NCBI GenBank assembly: GCA_964636345.1
Contig: CAZWRL010000002.1
Span: forward strand, 1 to 52,880
DNA from: JBBTXJ01 sp964636345
Lineage (GTDB): Bacteria > Patescibacteriota > Patescibacteriia > Magasanikbacterales > JBBTXJ01
Reading direction: 5' to 3'
DNA length: 52,880 nt
A model generated the notes under the pieces. That model did no database searches. It was given only the letters and a program-made list of their open reading frames with translations, and was not told the origin of the DNA. The first letter of the stretch is position 1, and each line of letters opens with the position of its first letter. Positions 16,508 to 25,868 of the stretch are shown here, in pieces. The translations under genes and the position numbers were made by a program.

Positions 16508-17740
16508 ATGCGTCAATCAACCTTGTTTGGCAGTACGAGAAAAAAAGCTCCCAAAGATGAGGTGAGCGTGAATGCGGAGCTCCTTATACGCGCCGGCTTT
16601 ATTGATAAAGTTTCTGCCGGTATATATACCTATCTGCCGCTTGGTCTTCGAGTGCTCACGGCTATCCAAAATATCATTCGCAAAGAAATGAATGATCTTG
16701 GCGCGATGGAAATTCGTATGCCCGCGCTCCACCCTAAGGAGCCGTGGGAAAAAACGGGACGTTGGAGTAAACCGGGAAAAGAGGTCATGTTTCAATTTAA
16801 AGGACATGGCGACCGCGCATACGGACTTGGGTGGACGCACGAGGAAATAGTGACACCCCTCGTTAAGCAATATGTGAATTCCTACCGCGATCTGCCATTC
16901 GCGGTGTATCAAATACAGGACAAATTTCGCGATGAACCGCGCGCAAAATCCGGCTTATTGCGCGGACGCGAATTCAACATGAAAGATCTCTACAGCTTTC
17001 ACGCCGATGAAGAAGACCTGGAGCGCTATTATGAAAAAGTTATGCAGGCGTATGGACTGGCGTTTGATCGTTGCGGACTTGTTGCGCTCGTGACCGAAGC
17101 GTCCGGTGGCGCCTTCTCACCGCGCTCGCATGAATATCAGGTTGTCACACCCCATGGAGAAGATCTTATTTTTTCATGCCATCACTGCAATAAACATCAA
17201 AATAAAGAGATTGTCACTGATACACACTGCCCCGAATGTGGTACCGAGCGTGAGGAACAAAAGGCAATTGAAGTGGGAAATATTTTTAAACTGGGCACGC
17301 GATTCAGCGAAGCATTTCATGCGACGTACCAAGATCGCGAAGGCAAAGAACAGTTAGTTCTGATGGGTTGCTATGGTATGGGGCCTAGCCGCATCATGGG
17401 CGCCATTGCGGAAGTGTATCACGATGATACGGGACTCATGTGGCCTGTGTCAGTTGCGCCGTTCACCGTTCATCTCTTGCAACTGGGCACGGACGACGCG
17501 GTCAAAAAACAAGCCGAAGAATGGTATGGTGCGCTTACCGGTGCCGGTATTGCGGTGCTGTTTGATGAGCGTGATCTCTCGGCCGGAGAAAAATTTGCCG
17601 ACAGCGACCTGATTGGTATACCGTATAGATTAGTCATCAGCAAAAAAACAGGGGAGGGGGCAGAATTAAAATTACGCACCTCTCCGGATATGCAGGTTAT
17701 AACACGCACGGAGGGGCTGAAACGTCTCTCCCATGTTTGA
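16508..17740 (+). CDS. proS: Prolyl-tRNA synthetase without the editing insertion
   Basis: 410 residues, class II synthetase. Motif 1 region includes AGIYTYLPLGLRVL, motif 2 is FRDEPRAKSGLLRGREFNMKDLYSF, and motif 3 is GCYGMGPSRIMGAIAE; the C-terminal anticodon domain follows. Typical bacterial ProRS is about 570 residues because a YbaK-like editing domain is inserted between motifs 2 and 3. Here that interval is only about 150 residues and contains instead a small CxxC pair set (FSCHHCNKH, DTHCPECG) that looks like a zinc ribbon. Mischarged Ala-tRNA-Pro would need a separate deacylase or go unedited. The 3' end overlaps mreB by 8 bp. Confidence 0.93.
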   Translation: MRQSTLFGSTRKKAPKDEVSVNAELLIRAGFIDKVSAGIYTYLPLGLRVLTAIQNIIRKEMNDLGAMEIRMPALHPKEPWEKTGRWSKPGKEVMFQFKGHGDRAYGLGWTHEEIVTPLVKQYVNSYRDLPFAVYQIQDKFRDEPRAKSGLLRGREFNMKDLYSFHADEEDLERYYEKVMQAYGLAFDRCGLVALVTEASGGAFSPRSHEYQVVTPHGEDLIFSCHHCNKHQNKEIVTDTHCPECGTEREEQKAIEVGNIFKLGTRFSEAFHATYQDREGKEQLVLMGCYGMGPSRIMGAIAEVYHDDTGLMWPVSVAPFTVHLLQLGTDDAVKKQAEEWYGALTGAGIAVLFDERDLSAGEKFADSDLIGIPYRLVISKKTGEGAELKLRTSPDMQVITRTEGLKRLSHV

Positions 17741-18779
17741 TAAATTTTTTGGTAAGTTCAGCAAAGATATCGGCGTTGATCTTGGCACCGTAAACACCCT
17801 TGTATATGTGAAAGACAAGGGGATTGTTATTAATGAGCCAAGTGTTGTGGCCATTAATGTACGCACCGAGCAGATTCTTTCCGTGGGAAAAGAAGCGCGT
17901 GAAATGGTGGGGAAAACACCGGCGCACATTAGTATCAGTCGGCCGCTCTCGCATGGCATTATCGCGGATTTTGAGGTAACGGAAAAAATGCTCCGTTACT
18001 TTATTGATAAAGTTCACGAGGAAAGTTTTACGTTTGTTCCGCGCCCGCGCGTCGTCATCGGCGCGCCGCTTGAAATTACGGAGGTGGAACGCAAAGCCAT
18101 TGAAGATGCCACGTTGGCCGCTGGCGGACGCGAAGTATTTATTGTTGAAAGTCCCATGGCTGCCGCGATTGGCGCGCGCATGCCCATTGAAGAAGCCGTG
18201 GGAAATTTCATTGTTGATATTGGCGGCGGCACCACGGAAATCGCTACGGTCTCACTCGGCGGCGTGGTTACCTGGAAATCAATCCAGATTGCCGGTGAAG
18301 AAATGAACAAAAATATTATTCATTACGCGCGTGATGTTTTTAATGTCCTCATTGGTGAACGTCACGCAGAGAAAATAAAAATACAAGCTGGATCCGCGCT
18401 TCCGCCCAAGGAACCGATCACCTATGCCATGCGCGGTCGCGATCTTATCACCGGCCTGCCGAAAGAGGTGCCCATTACTGATGGAGAAATTCGCGAAGCC
18501 CTCGCGCGCTCTATGAACACGATTATTGAAAGCATCAAAGCCACTCTTGAAATGACGCCACCGGAACTCATCGTTGATATTCATGAACGTGGCATGCTGT
18601 TAACCGGCGGGGGAGCGCTCCTTCGTGGTATTGATCGTGTGATCGCGCAAGCGACGGGTATTCCCGTGCGTATCGCCGATGATCCATTAAGTTGTGTCGT
18701 TATTGGCATGGGTATTCTTTTGGATAATGCAAACCTCCTCCACGAAGTAGCCGTTCCTTCATCACGAGAACGTGAATAG
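17733..18779 (+). CDS. mreB: Rod-shape actin homologue MreB
   Basis: 348 residues, actin fold. The phosphate loops are DIGVDLGTVNTLVY near the N-terminus and VDIGGGTTEIATVSLGG in the middle; the adenosine motif LTGGGALLRGID is near the C-terminus. MreB filaments guide lateral cell-wall synthesis together with MreC, MreD and PBP2, all encoded directly downstream. It starts within the end of proS. Confidence 0.96.
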   Translation: MFDKFFGKFSKDIGVDLGTVNTLVYVKDKGIVINEPSVVAINVRTEQILSVGKEAREMVGKTPAHISISRPLSHGIIADFEVTEKMLRYFIDKVHEESFTFVPRPRVVIGAPLEITEVERKAIEDATLAAGGREVFIVESPMAAAIGARMPIEEAVGNFIVDIGGGTTEIATVSLGGVVTWKSIQIAGEEMNKNIIHYARDVFNVLIGERHAEKIKIQAGSALPPKEPITYAMRGRDLITGLPKEVPITDGEIREALARSMNTIIESIKATLEMTPPELIVDIHERGMLLTGGGALLRGIDRVIAQATGIPVRIADDPLSCVVIGMGILLDNANLLHEVAVPSSRERE

Positions 18780-18801
18780 AGGTTGTCGCCGAATAACGCA
18801 T

Positions 18802-19605
18802 ATGCTCAAAACCTTCACGCGCAAGCATCTCGTCGCATCTGTTTTTATACTCCTACTTCTCCTCGTTGGACATTACACCCGTTTTCTTGAACCACTTGAA
18901 CAGAGTATTATTTGGATAACGAATCCTCTCATACGAGGTGTCGCGAGTATCAGTTCACCTATCCGAACCGCAATCGGTTATTTCGCAAACAAAAATAACC
19001 TGCTCACACACATTCAGGAATTGGAGGAAACATTGAAACAACGGGAAACCGCGTTGGGTGAACAAACGATCCTGGTAGAAGAAAATAATGCCTTGCGTAA
19101 AAAACTGCTGTTTACCAAGCGAACCGGACGCATCCCTCTCATCAGTTATGTGGTGGGAAAAACGATTGATAACACAGGAAACACGCTGATTATTGATAAG
19201 GGCGCTCGCGATGGCGTGCAAGAGGAGAGCGCGGTGATTGTCGGCGATGGTATACTCGTCGGCAAAATTGCTAAAGTCAACCCGAAGACCGCTATCGTGC
19301 GCCTGATAAATGACCCGCACAGTAAAATTGCCGCCACTGTATTGAATAGTGATAAAAGTATTGGTCTTGTCGAAGGTGGTTTTGGTATTAGTGTGAAACT
19401 CACCACGGTTCTTCAGACCGAAGTGCTCAAGAAAGGTGATTTGATTATTACGTCTGGTCTTGAAGAGACCGTGCCACGCGGTTTATTGATTGGCCATATC
19501 ACCAGGGTTGAAAAAGAAGATTATGGTCCCTTTCAAGAGGGAATCATTCAGCCGGCTGATTCACTGGCGCGCCTCACATTGGTCGGAGTACTGCCACCAG
19601 AATAA
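18802..19605 (+). CDS. mreC: Rod-shape protein MreC
   Basis: 267 residues: an N-terminal membrane helix (VASVFILLLLLVGHYTRFL), a coiled coil (about 60-100, LTHIQELEETLKQRETALGEQ), then the beta-rich periplasmic domain with VIDKGARDGVQEESAVI-type and ITSGLEETVPRGLLIGHI motifs typical of MreC. A GTG at 18772 is also in frame inside mreB; the ATG giving MLKTFTRKHL is preferred because it starts just before the membrane helix and has the usual T at -1. MreC links MreB to the wall synthases. Confidence 0.92.
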   Translation: MLKTFTRKHLVASVFILLLLLVGHYTRFLEPLEQSIIWITNPLIRGVASISSPIRTAIGYFANKNNLLTHIQELEETLKQRETALGEQTILVEENNALRKKLLFTKRTGRIPLISYVVGKTIDNTGNTLIIDKGARDGVQEESAVIVGDGILVGKIAKVNPKTAIVRLINDPHSKIAATVLNSDKSIGLVEGGFGISVKLTTVLQTEVLKKGDLIITSGLEETVPRGLLIGHITRVEKEDYGPFQEGIIQPADSLARLTLVGVLPPE

Positions 19606-19606
19606 T

Positions 19607-20128
19607 ATGCGTCTTTTCCTTGCCATGCTTGCCGTTGTGGCGATCACGGCGCTTCATATCGCGCTTGCCACAACGCTTCCGTGGCCTTTTTCTACGATGA
19701 ATATTACCATGATAGCGTTGGTCTATTTTTTGCTTTCCAGGCACGTTTCACTGGCGATTACCACTGCATTCTGTATGGGTATCATCATGGAACTCTACGC
19801 GCTCACTCCCTTCGGCGTACTCATCACATCGCTCATGATTGCGCTCATCGTAGGAAGCGTTATTGCGTCCTATCTCGTGACGACCATTTCACCGCTCGGT
19901 ATGATTGCCGTAACGTTTGCCATGGTCGCGACCTACCGCATTTGTTTTTTGGTATTAGTTGGCATCATGGCGTTTTCAGGAAAACAAATAGCCGTCTCCG
20001 TACAGCAAGCGTTTGAAATAATCGCAACCGAAGGAGTAACGACAACCGCGCTCGTCACGCTCCTCGTGGGTGTGGCAACCGTTCTCCGTCACAAAACCCG
20101 CGCGCGGCTTTCCACAAGATCACTATGA
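19607..20128 (+). CDS. mreD: Rod-shape protein MreD
   Basis: 173 residues, almost entirely hydrophobic, with five to six membrane helices. Position between mreC and mrdA plus PFGVLITSLMIALIVGSVIASYL support MreD. Upstream in-frame codons lie inside mreC, and the ATG 1 bp after the mreC stop gives MRLFLAMLAVV. The MreD family is poorly conserved, so the context carries much of the call. Confidence 0.82.
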   Translation: MRLFLAMLAVVAITALHIALATTLPWPFSTMNITMIALVYFLLSRHVSLAITTAFCMGIIMELYALTPFGVLITSLMIALIVGSVIASYLVTTISPLGMIAVTFAMVATYRICFLVLVGIMAFSGKQIAVSVQQAFEIIATEGVTTTALVTLLVGVATVLRHKTRARLSTRSL

Positions 20129-22098
20129 TTGCCGCCTACCTTCGTAAATTATTTCATCGCGACCCTCGGGCGCCGAGCGTCTATGGCGTTCTACGGTACC
20201 GCTGGGTTGAAGAGTCATTTTCGGCAACACAGCCACTCCGGAATCAACGGCCGCTTCCGGGAAGTGCGTTGTTTATGGGCAATGCCATGGTGGAAGGGAC
20301 GATACGATTGATGCGCGGCGCACTCCTCGTGATGATACTCGTCATGATGGGACGCATCATCTATCTGCAGGGTGTGCGAGGAAACTATTTTTTTGAAACC
20401 GCGGAAGATAATCGCATTCGTATTCATGTGATTCCGGCAAAACGAGGAAGTATTTTTGATCGTCAAAATCGACCACTCGTGACCAACACCACCAGCTTCG
20501 CGCTTGTCATTGTTCCGCAAGATCTTCCACGCGATCCTCGCGAACGCACCCATGTCTTGCAAAAAACGGCAGCGCTAACGGCGCTCCGCGAGGAAGACCT
20601 GACGTCCATTTTGGAAGAATATAAAAAATATTCTTTTGAAGCCATTACGGTACGTGAAGGTATTCCCTATGAAACAGCGCTCACGGTGCAGGTGAAAAGC
20701 GCTGACTTACCGGGTATTCGCGTTGAAAGTGGCAGTGATCGTCGCTATACCAACGTGTATGGCGCGGTAACGACATCAACACCGCAAAGTTTATCGCATC
20801 TGATTGGCTATGTGGGTAAATTAAGCAAAAAAGAACTGGAAGAAAAATACATGCTTGGGTACACGCCATTAGATCGCATAGGAAAAATTGGTATTGAAGC
20901 GCAGTATGAGGATTTCCTGCGCGGAAATTACGGCAAAAAAAAGGTAGAGGTTGATGTCAGCGGAAGAGAGCAACTGGTGCTCGCGGAAATTGCGCCTACC
21001 GCTGGTCGTCATGTCGTGCTTGGTATTAATAGCGAGTGGCAAAAACACCTTGAAGACGCCTTAAAACGCGCGCTCCGCGCGGCAAACGCCAAACGCGGAA
21101 GCGCCATCGCCCTGGATCCGCAAACCGGTACGATACGAGCGTTCGTCAGTCTCCCCACGTACGATAATAACGATTTCATCGGCGGCATCAGCGCGGAAAA
21201 ATATCAGGAATTGGTGCAGGATTCCAACCAGCCACTCTTTAATCGTGCGCTCTCCGGGCAGTATCCTTCAGGTTCAACCATAAAACCAATGCTTGCTACC
21301 GCGGCGCTTGAAGAAAGCATCATCACCAGAGCAACAACCGTTCTTTCAACCGGAGGATTGGAAGTTGGACAGTGGTTTTTCCCTGATTGGAAAGCAGGCG
21401 GCCACGGCGCAACCACGATCGTTAAAGCCCTTGCTGAATCTGTCAACACATTCTTTTACATTATTGGTGGCGGGTATCGCGACACGAAAGGATTGGGTGT
21501 TGAAAAAATAACCACCTATCTTCATTTCTTTGGTTTTGGCGATCGTCTCGGTATTGATCTGCCTGGTGAAGCAACGGGCTTTATACCATCACCCACATGG
21601 AAAGAACAAGCAAAACATGAGCAATGGTACATTGGCGATACATATAATATTTCCATTGGACAAGGCGACCTCCTCGTTACACCACTTCAAATCGCGGTAG
21701 CAACCGCCGCCATCGCTAACGGTGGCACTCTGTACCGTCCGCATCTTGTTGAACGAATTATTGATCCCGTCAGTGGAGAAGTGCAACCCGTAGAACCGCA
21801 GATAATTCGTGAACTACCCATTAAAAAAGAACATCTCGCGCTTGCGCGAGCGGGTATGCGCGCGTGTGTGCAAACCGGCAGTTGTCGCGCACTCGCGGTG
21901 TTGCCGATATCGGTTGCTGGCAAAACGGGAACTGCCCAATGGTCACGAGAAAAAAATACCCACGCGTGGTTTACTGGTTTTGCGCCCCACGATGATCCCC
22001 GTTTTGTTATTACCATTATGATTGAAGAGGGAGGAGAGGGCAGTAAAACAGCACTACCGGTCGCGGCAGAATTCCTCCGTATCGTGGCTAAAGAATAA
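20125..22098 (+). CDS. mrdA: Penicillin-binding protein 2 (elongasome transpeptidase)
   Basis: 657 residues. A single membrane anchor lies at about 60-82 after an unusually long cytoplasmic tail of roughly 55 residues. A class B dimerisation domain follows (AKRGSIFDRQNRPLVTNT). The transpeptidase has S384-TIK387 (SxxK), S439-VN441 (SxN) and K600-TG602. It cross-links peptidoglycan during elongation with MreBCD, whose genes are immediately upstream. All catalytic residues are intact, so the cell makes its own wall. Confidence 0.95.
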   Translation: MIAAYLRKLFHRDPRAPSVYGVLRYRWVEESFSATQPLRNQRPLPGSALFMGNAMVEGTIRLMRGALLVMILVMMGRIIYLQGVRGNYFFETAEDNRIRIHVIPAKRGSIFDRQNRPLVTNTTSFALVIVPQDLPRDPRERTHVLQKTAALTALREEDLTSILEEYKKYSFEAITVREGIPYETALTVQVKSADLPGIRVESGSDRRYTNVYGAVTTSTPQSLSHLIGYVGKLSKKELEEKYMLGYTPLDRIGKIGIEAQYEDFLRGNYGKKKVEVDVSGREQLVLAEIAPTAGRHVVLGINSEWQKHLEDALKRALRAANAKRGSAIALDPQTGTIRAFVSLPTYDNNDFIGGISAEKYQELVQDSNQPLFNRALSGQYPSGSTIKPMLATAALEESIITRATTVLSTGGLEVGQWFFPDWKAGGHGATTIVKALAESVNTFFYIIGGGYRDTKGLGVEKITTYLHFFGFGDRLGIDLPGEATGFIPSPTWKEQAKHEQWYIGDTYNISIGQGDLLVTPLQIAVATAAIANGGTLYRPHLVERIIDPVSGEVQPVEPQIIRELPIKKEHLALARAGMRACVQTGSCRALAVLPISVAGKTGTAQWSREKNTHAWFTGFAPHDDPRFVITIMIEEGGEGSKTALPVAAEFLRIVAKE

Positions 22099-22101
22099 CA
22101 C

Positions 22102-22130
22102 TAGGCAACGCTATCCACCCATGCTACACT
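22102..22130 (+). promoter_or_regulatory. Promoter of greA
   Basis: TAGGCA (22102-22107), 17 bp, TACACT (22125-22130). The start near 22137 leaves a leader of about 20 nt with no Shine-Dalgarno sequence. Confidence 0.6.
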
Positions 22131-22157
22131 AGCGTACATAACCACCATTTATTTTTT

Positions 22158-22616
22158 ATGCAAAATCCAACGTATCTCACCCCCGCAGGACTCGAAAAAC
22201 TCAATCAAGAATACAAAAAATTAAAAACAGAAACCATCCCGGATATCGCCGCACGCATTGACGAGGCGCGCCAACTGGGAGATCTGTCAGAAAATGCGGA
22301 ATACCACAGCGCTAAAGAAGAAATGTCGTGGGCGCAGACACGCCTTATCGCACTGGAAGAAGCGCTCCACGAAACACGCATCATTCAAAAGGCCCACGAT
22401 GAAACCATCGTCATCGGTTCAACGATTATCGTGGAAACAGACGGTAAAGAAAAGCAATATACCATCGTCGGTCCGAATGAAGTTGATCCAAAACAAGGCA
22501 AAATTTCCAACGAATCTCCCATCGGAAAAGCATTCATCGGCCATCACGTCGGTGAAACCGTCACCATTGCCGTGCCTGACGGAGAGCGGCAGTACACGAT
22601 AAAACGTGTCGTGTAA
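22158..22616 (+). CDS. greA: Transcription elongation factor GreA
   Basis: 152 residues. The N-terminal coiled coil carries the catalytic tip acidic residues in LGDLSENAEYHSAKEE, and the C-terminal FKBP-like domain ends with NESPIGKAFIGHHVGETVTI. GreA rescues backtracked RNA polymerase by stimulating transcript cleavage. It is slightly shorter than the 158-residue E. coli protein. It is a single-gene unit with its own promoter; lysS follows from a separate promoter. Confidence 0.96.
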   Translation: MQNPTYLTPAGLEKLNQEYKKLKTETIPDIAARIDEARQLGDLSENAEYHSAKEEMSWAQTRLIALEEALHETRIIQKAHDETIVIGSTIIVETDGKEKQYTIVGPNEVDPKQGKISNESPIGKAFIGHHVGETVTIAVPDGERQYTIKRVV

Positions 22617-22617
22617 A

Positions 22618-22646
22618 TTGACGTTGACTAACGCTCTCTTTATACT
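22618..22646 (+). promoter_or_regulatory. Promoter giving a leaderless lysS mRNA
   Basis: TTGACG (22618-22623), 17 bp, TATACT (22641-22646), then six bases and the ATG at 22653. The predicted transcription start coincides with the A of the start codon. Confidence 0.75.
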
Positions 22647-22652
22647 ATTGCT

Positions 22653-24158
22653 ATGACTCTCGCTACTGCACACCATCAAAACGAAGCGGCAACACGCCTG
22701 AAAAAACTTCATGCATTACAAGAGCAGGGGATCAATCCCTTCCCTTCCTGGAACGAGGAACGCGTTACCTGTCAAGATTTTTTAAATCGTTTTACACTCC
22801 TACCAGCCGACCATACGGTCACGCTTGCGGGCCGACTCATGAGCATTCGCCTCCAAGGTGGAACGACGTTTGCGCATCTCCAAGATCAATCAGGGAACGT
22901 GCAACTCTTTTTCAAAAAAGATCTTCTGGGTGAACCGTCCTATTATCTCCTCAAAAACGACCTCGATCGCGGTGACATCGTAGCGGTTTCGGGTACGTCC
23001 TTCACTACCAAAAGTGGTGAAAAATCACTCTTGGCACAAACGCTAACCGTCCTTGCAAAAAGCGTCTTGCCGCTCCCGGAAAAATGGGACGGGCTCAAAA
23101 AAACTGAAACCCGTTTTCGCCAACGATACCTTGACATGCTCTCAAACGAAGAGAGTGCTAAACGTTTCTTGGTCAAGAGCGCGCTTATCGCCGCGATTCG
23201 CGAATTCTTTAATGAACGAGGGTACGCGGAAGTGGAAACACCTATCCTTCAGCCGCTTTATGGCGGGGGACTGGCACGGCCTTTTTCAACGAGACATAAT
23301 GCACTCGGCATACCGCTCTATCTTCGCATCTCTCCGGAATTATATCTGAAACGTCTTGTCGTGGGTGGCCTTGAACGCATTTTTGAAATCGGCAGAATGT
23401 TTCGCAATGAAGGCATTGACCACGATCATAATCCGGAATTCACCATGCTTGAAACCATGGCCGCGTATCATGATTATCATTACAACATGGATCTGGTTGA
23501 GGAGTGTTATGAATTCTGCGCGCAAAAAATTTTAGGTACGACGGATATTGTCTACGGCCCGCATACTATTCGCGTGGCACGCCCATGGAAACGCATGACG
23601 ATGGTGGAATCAATTCGTGCAACAACCGGCATTGATGTTATATCATGGAAAACAGCCGCCGAAGCACAGAACGTACTCACTGCCTTGAAGATAGACAAGA
23701 AAAAAATTAAACAGGCGCACACACTCGGTCTCACTATCGCACTTTTATTTGAAGAAAAGGTGGAAGAGACGCTCCTGCAACCCACCATTATTTATGAGCA
23801 TCCCGTTGAGACCTCGCCACTCGCAAAACGGTGCGCGCATAATCCGCATTTCGTGGAACGCTTTGAACATTTTATCTTGGGAAGCGAGCAAGGCAATCAT
23901 TATTCGGAGTTGAATGATCCGGTTGAACTCAAGGAACGTTTTGTGGAAGAGCAGAAAAAAATAAAGAAGGGGAGTGCCATTGAAGACGTGCACCAACCCG
24001 ATAACGATTTTCTTCTGGCCGTGAAACACGGTATGCCACCAACCAGTGGTCTTTCTATCGGTATTGATCGCATGGCCATGCTCTTTACCAACGCGGAACA
24101 TATCAAAGAAGTAATTCCGTTTCCACTCCTCCGGCCGAAACGTTCCGCCTCCGTATGA
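22653..24158 (+). CDS. lysS: Lysyl-tRNA synthetase (class II)
   Basis: 501 residues. OB-fold anticodon domain at about 50-150 (VTLAGRLMSIRLQGGTTFAHLQD), then the class II core: GGGLARPFSTRHNALG (motif 1 region), RIFEIGRMFRNEGIDHDHNPEF (motif 2) and GLSIGIDRMAMLFT (motif 3). The sequence inside the core is somewhat divergent between about residues 300 and 390. It overlaps the nucleotidyltransferase gene by 4 bp. Confidence 0.96.
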   Translation: MTLATAHHQNEAATRLKKLHALQEQGINPFPSWNEERVTCQDFLNRFTLLPADHTVTLAGRLMSIRLQGGTTFAHLQDQSGNVQLFFKKDLLGEPSYYLLKNDLDRGDIVAVSGTSFTTKSGEKSLLAQTLTVLAKSVLPLPEKWDGLKKTETRFRQRYLDMLSNEESAKRFLVKSALIAAIREFFNERGYAEVETPILQPLYGGGLARPFSTRHNALGIPLYLRISPELYLKRLVVGGLERIFEIGRMFRNEGIDHDHNPEFTMLETMAAYHDYHYNMDLVEECYEFCAQKILGTTDIVYGPHTIRVARPWKRMTMVESIRATTGIDVISWKTAAEAQNVLTALKIDKKKIKQAHTLGLTIALLFEEKVEETLLQPTIIYEHPVETSPLAKRCAHNPHFVERFEHFILGSEQGNHYSELNDPVELKERFVEEQKKIKKGSAIEDVHQPDNDFLLAVKHGMPPTSGLSIGIDRMAMLFTNAEHIKEVIPFPLLRPKRSASV

Positions 24159-24580
24159 AAACCGTTCTCGTTACCGGCACGTTTGATTTCCTCCACCGCG
24201 GACACCTCTCGTTTCTTACGCAAGCAAAACGATACGGAGACCACCTCACGGTCATCGTCGCGCGCGACAGCACCGTCAAAAAAATAAAAGGACGCGCGTC
24301 CATTCATTATGAAAAAGAACGGCTCGCGCTTGTCAAAAGTATCAGAATCGTGGATCACGCCGTGTTAGGCGATCGCAACGATCCGTATAAAATAATAGCG
24401 CGTCTCCGTCCGCAGGTTATTTGTTTAGGATATGATCAAACACATGCCTTCGCGCGTGGACTTGAAAGTGCGTTGAAACATCGCCATCTCACCACGCGCA
24501 TCGTAACCTTGAAACCCTTCCATCAAAAACGGCTCAAAAGCACACAACGCTCAAAACTTCTCGCGCAGGTAGGCACCTGA
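24155..24580 (+). CDS. Cytidylyltransferase-like nucleotidyltransferase (RibL/FAD-synthase-like)
   Basis: 141 residues. GTFDFLHRGHLSFL contains the HxGH nucleotide-binding motif (H14-RG-H17), followed by GDHLTVIVARDSTVKKIKGR; the second signature is near LGYDQTHAF. Length and pattern are closest to archaeal RibL-type FMN adenylyltransferases and glycerol-3-phosphate cytidylyltransferases. FMN to FAD conversion is one likely role, but the substrate cannot be fixed by sequence reading. The ISTTR-type motif of CTP-specific enzymes is not visible, which mildly favours an ATP user. Confidence 0.72.
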   Translation: MKTVLVTGTFDFLHRGHLSFLTQAKRYGDHLTVIVARDSTVKKIKGRASIHYEKERLALVKSIRIVDHAVLGDRNDPYKIIARLRPQVICLGYDQTHAFARGLESALKHRHLTTRIVTLKPFHQKRLKSTQRSKLLAQVGT

Positions 24581-24606
24581 CCACAAAGCGTGATACTATA
24601 ATGTGT

Positions 24607-25845
24607 ATGCTCGACTCATCACTTTTGAGAGAACACCCGGAACTCATTCAAAAAGCCCTCCGCGATCGCGCCATGGATTTTGATATACGCGCGCTCTTAA
24701 CATTAGATGAGGAGCGTCGAACGCTTCTGAAACATTTGGAAGGGCTCCGCGCCGACCGCAACAGCCGTTCAAAAGAAAAACCGAGTCAGGCAGAGATAGC
24801 GCGCCTCAAAAAATTATCCGAAACCATCAAACAAGCGGAAGAAGAACTGACCACCCTTTTGTCATCGTACCATGACGCACTGCTTCGTATTCCAAATATT
24901 CCGGACAAAAGCGTGCCCATAGGGAAGGATGACACGGGCAATAAGGTGTTAAAAAAATGGGGGAAAAAATCAACCCTCAAAAAACCGCGTGAATATTTTG
25001 ATCTCCCATCGGTGCAACCATATTTTGAATTGGATCGCGGCGCGCGCACCTCGGGCGCCAGGTTTTATTACCTCCGCGGTCCGCTGGCTCTCCTTGAACA
25101 CGCGCTCATGCGTTATGCCGTTGACTTTATTACCAAAAAGGGCTTTGAGCTTCTCGTCACACCCATTCTCGTTCAAGAAAGTGCGCTTCTTGGCACCGGC
25201 TATTTTCCCAATGGAAGGCAAGAGGTATACGCCGTGAACCCGGGACAAGACGACCTCTATCTTATTGGTACGTCTGAACAAGCCATCACGGCTTTTCATC
25301 AACAGGAATTATTAGAGGCGGATGATTTACCGCGTCGCTATACCGCGTGCACCCCCTGTTTTAGAAGAGAAGCGGGGGGCTACGGCAAAGATACGCGCGG
25401 CATCTTGCGCGTTCACCAATTCAATAAGGTTGAGATGGTGGTATTTTCTAAACCCGACGATTCATGGAAGATACTCACAGAAATGATTGCTATCTCTCAA
25501 GAGTTTTATCAATCGCTTGGCATACCGTATCAGCTGGTGGCGCTCTGCACCGGCGATCTCGGTTTTCAGTCGGCAAAAACCATTGATATCGAAGGATGGT
25601 TTCCCGGGCAAGGACGCTATCGTGAACTCGGCAGCGCATCAAACACGACGGATTTCCAAGCACGCCGATTAAACATTCGCTTCAAAAATGAGAAGGGAGA
25701 AAAACAGTTCGTTCATACGCTGAATAATACCGTGGTGGCTGATCGCGCGCTCCTCGCCATTCTAGAAAACCAGCAACAAAAAGACGGATCCGTTGTCGTG
25801 CCGACGGTCTTGCAAAAATACACGCGATTCAAAAAAGTGGGATAA
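24607..25845 (+). CDS. serS: Seryl-tRNA synthetase
   Basis: 412 residues. The N-terminal tRNA-binding coiled coil runs from about 25 to 105, followed by the class II core: motif 2 RYTACTPCFRREAGGYGKDT and motif 3 near NTTDFQARRLNIRFKN and HTLNNTVVADRALLAILEN. An ATG two codons earlier (24601) overlaps a TATAAT box (24597-24602), so the second ATG, giving MLDSSLLREHPELIQKAL, is preferred and matches the family start. Confidence 0.95.
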   Translation: MLDSSLLREHPELIQKALRDRAMDFDIRALLTLDEERRTLLKHLEGLRADRNSRSKEKPSQAEIARLKKLSETIKQAEEELTTLLSSYHDALLRIPNIPDKSVPIGKDDTGNKVLKKWGKKSTLKKPREYFDLPSVQPYFELDRGARTSGARFYYLRGPLALLEHALMRYAVDFITKKGFELLVTPILVQESALLGTGYFPNGRQEVYAVNPGQDDLYLIGTSEQAITAFHQQELLEADDLPRRYTACTPCFRREAGGYGKDTRGILRVHQFNKVEMVVFSKPDDSWKILTEMIAISQEFYQSLGIPYQLVALCTGDLGFQSAKTIDIEGWFPGQGRYRELGSASNTTDFQARRLNIRFKNEKGEKQFVHTLNNTVVADRALLAILENQQQKDGSVVVPTVLQKYTRFKKVG

Positions 25846-25868
25846 CCGTCACGCACGTGAGTTTCGCT

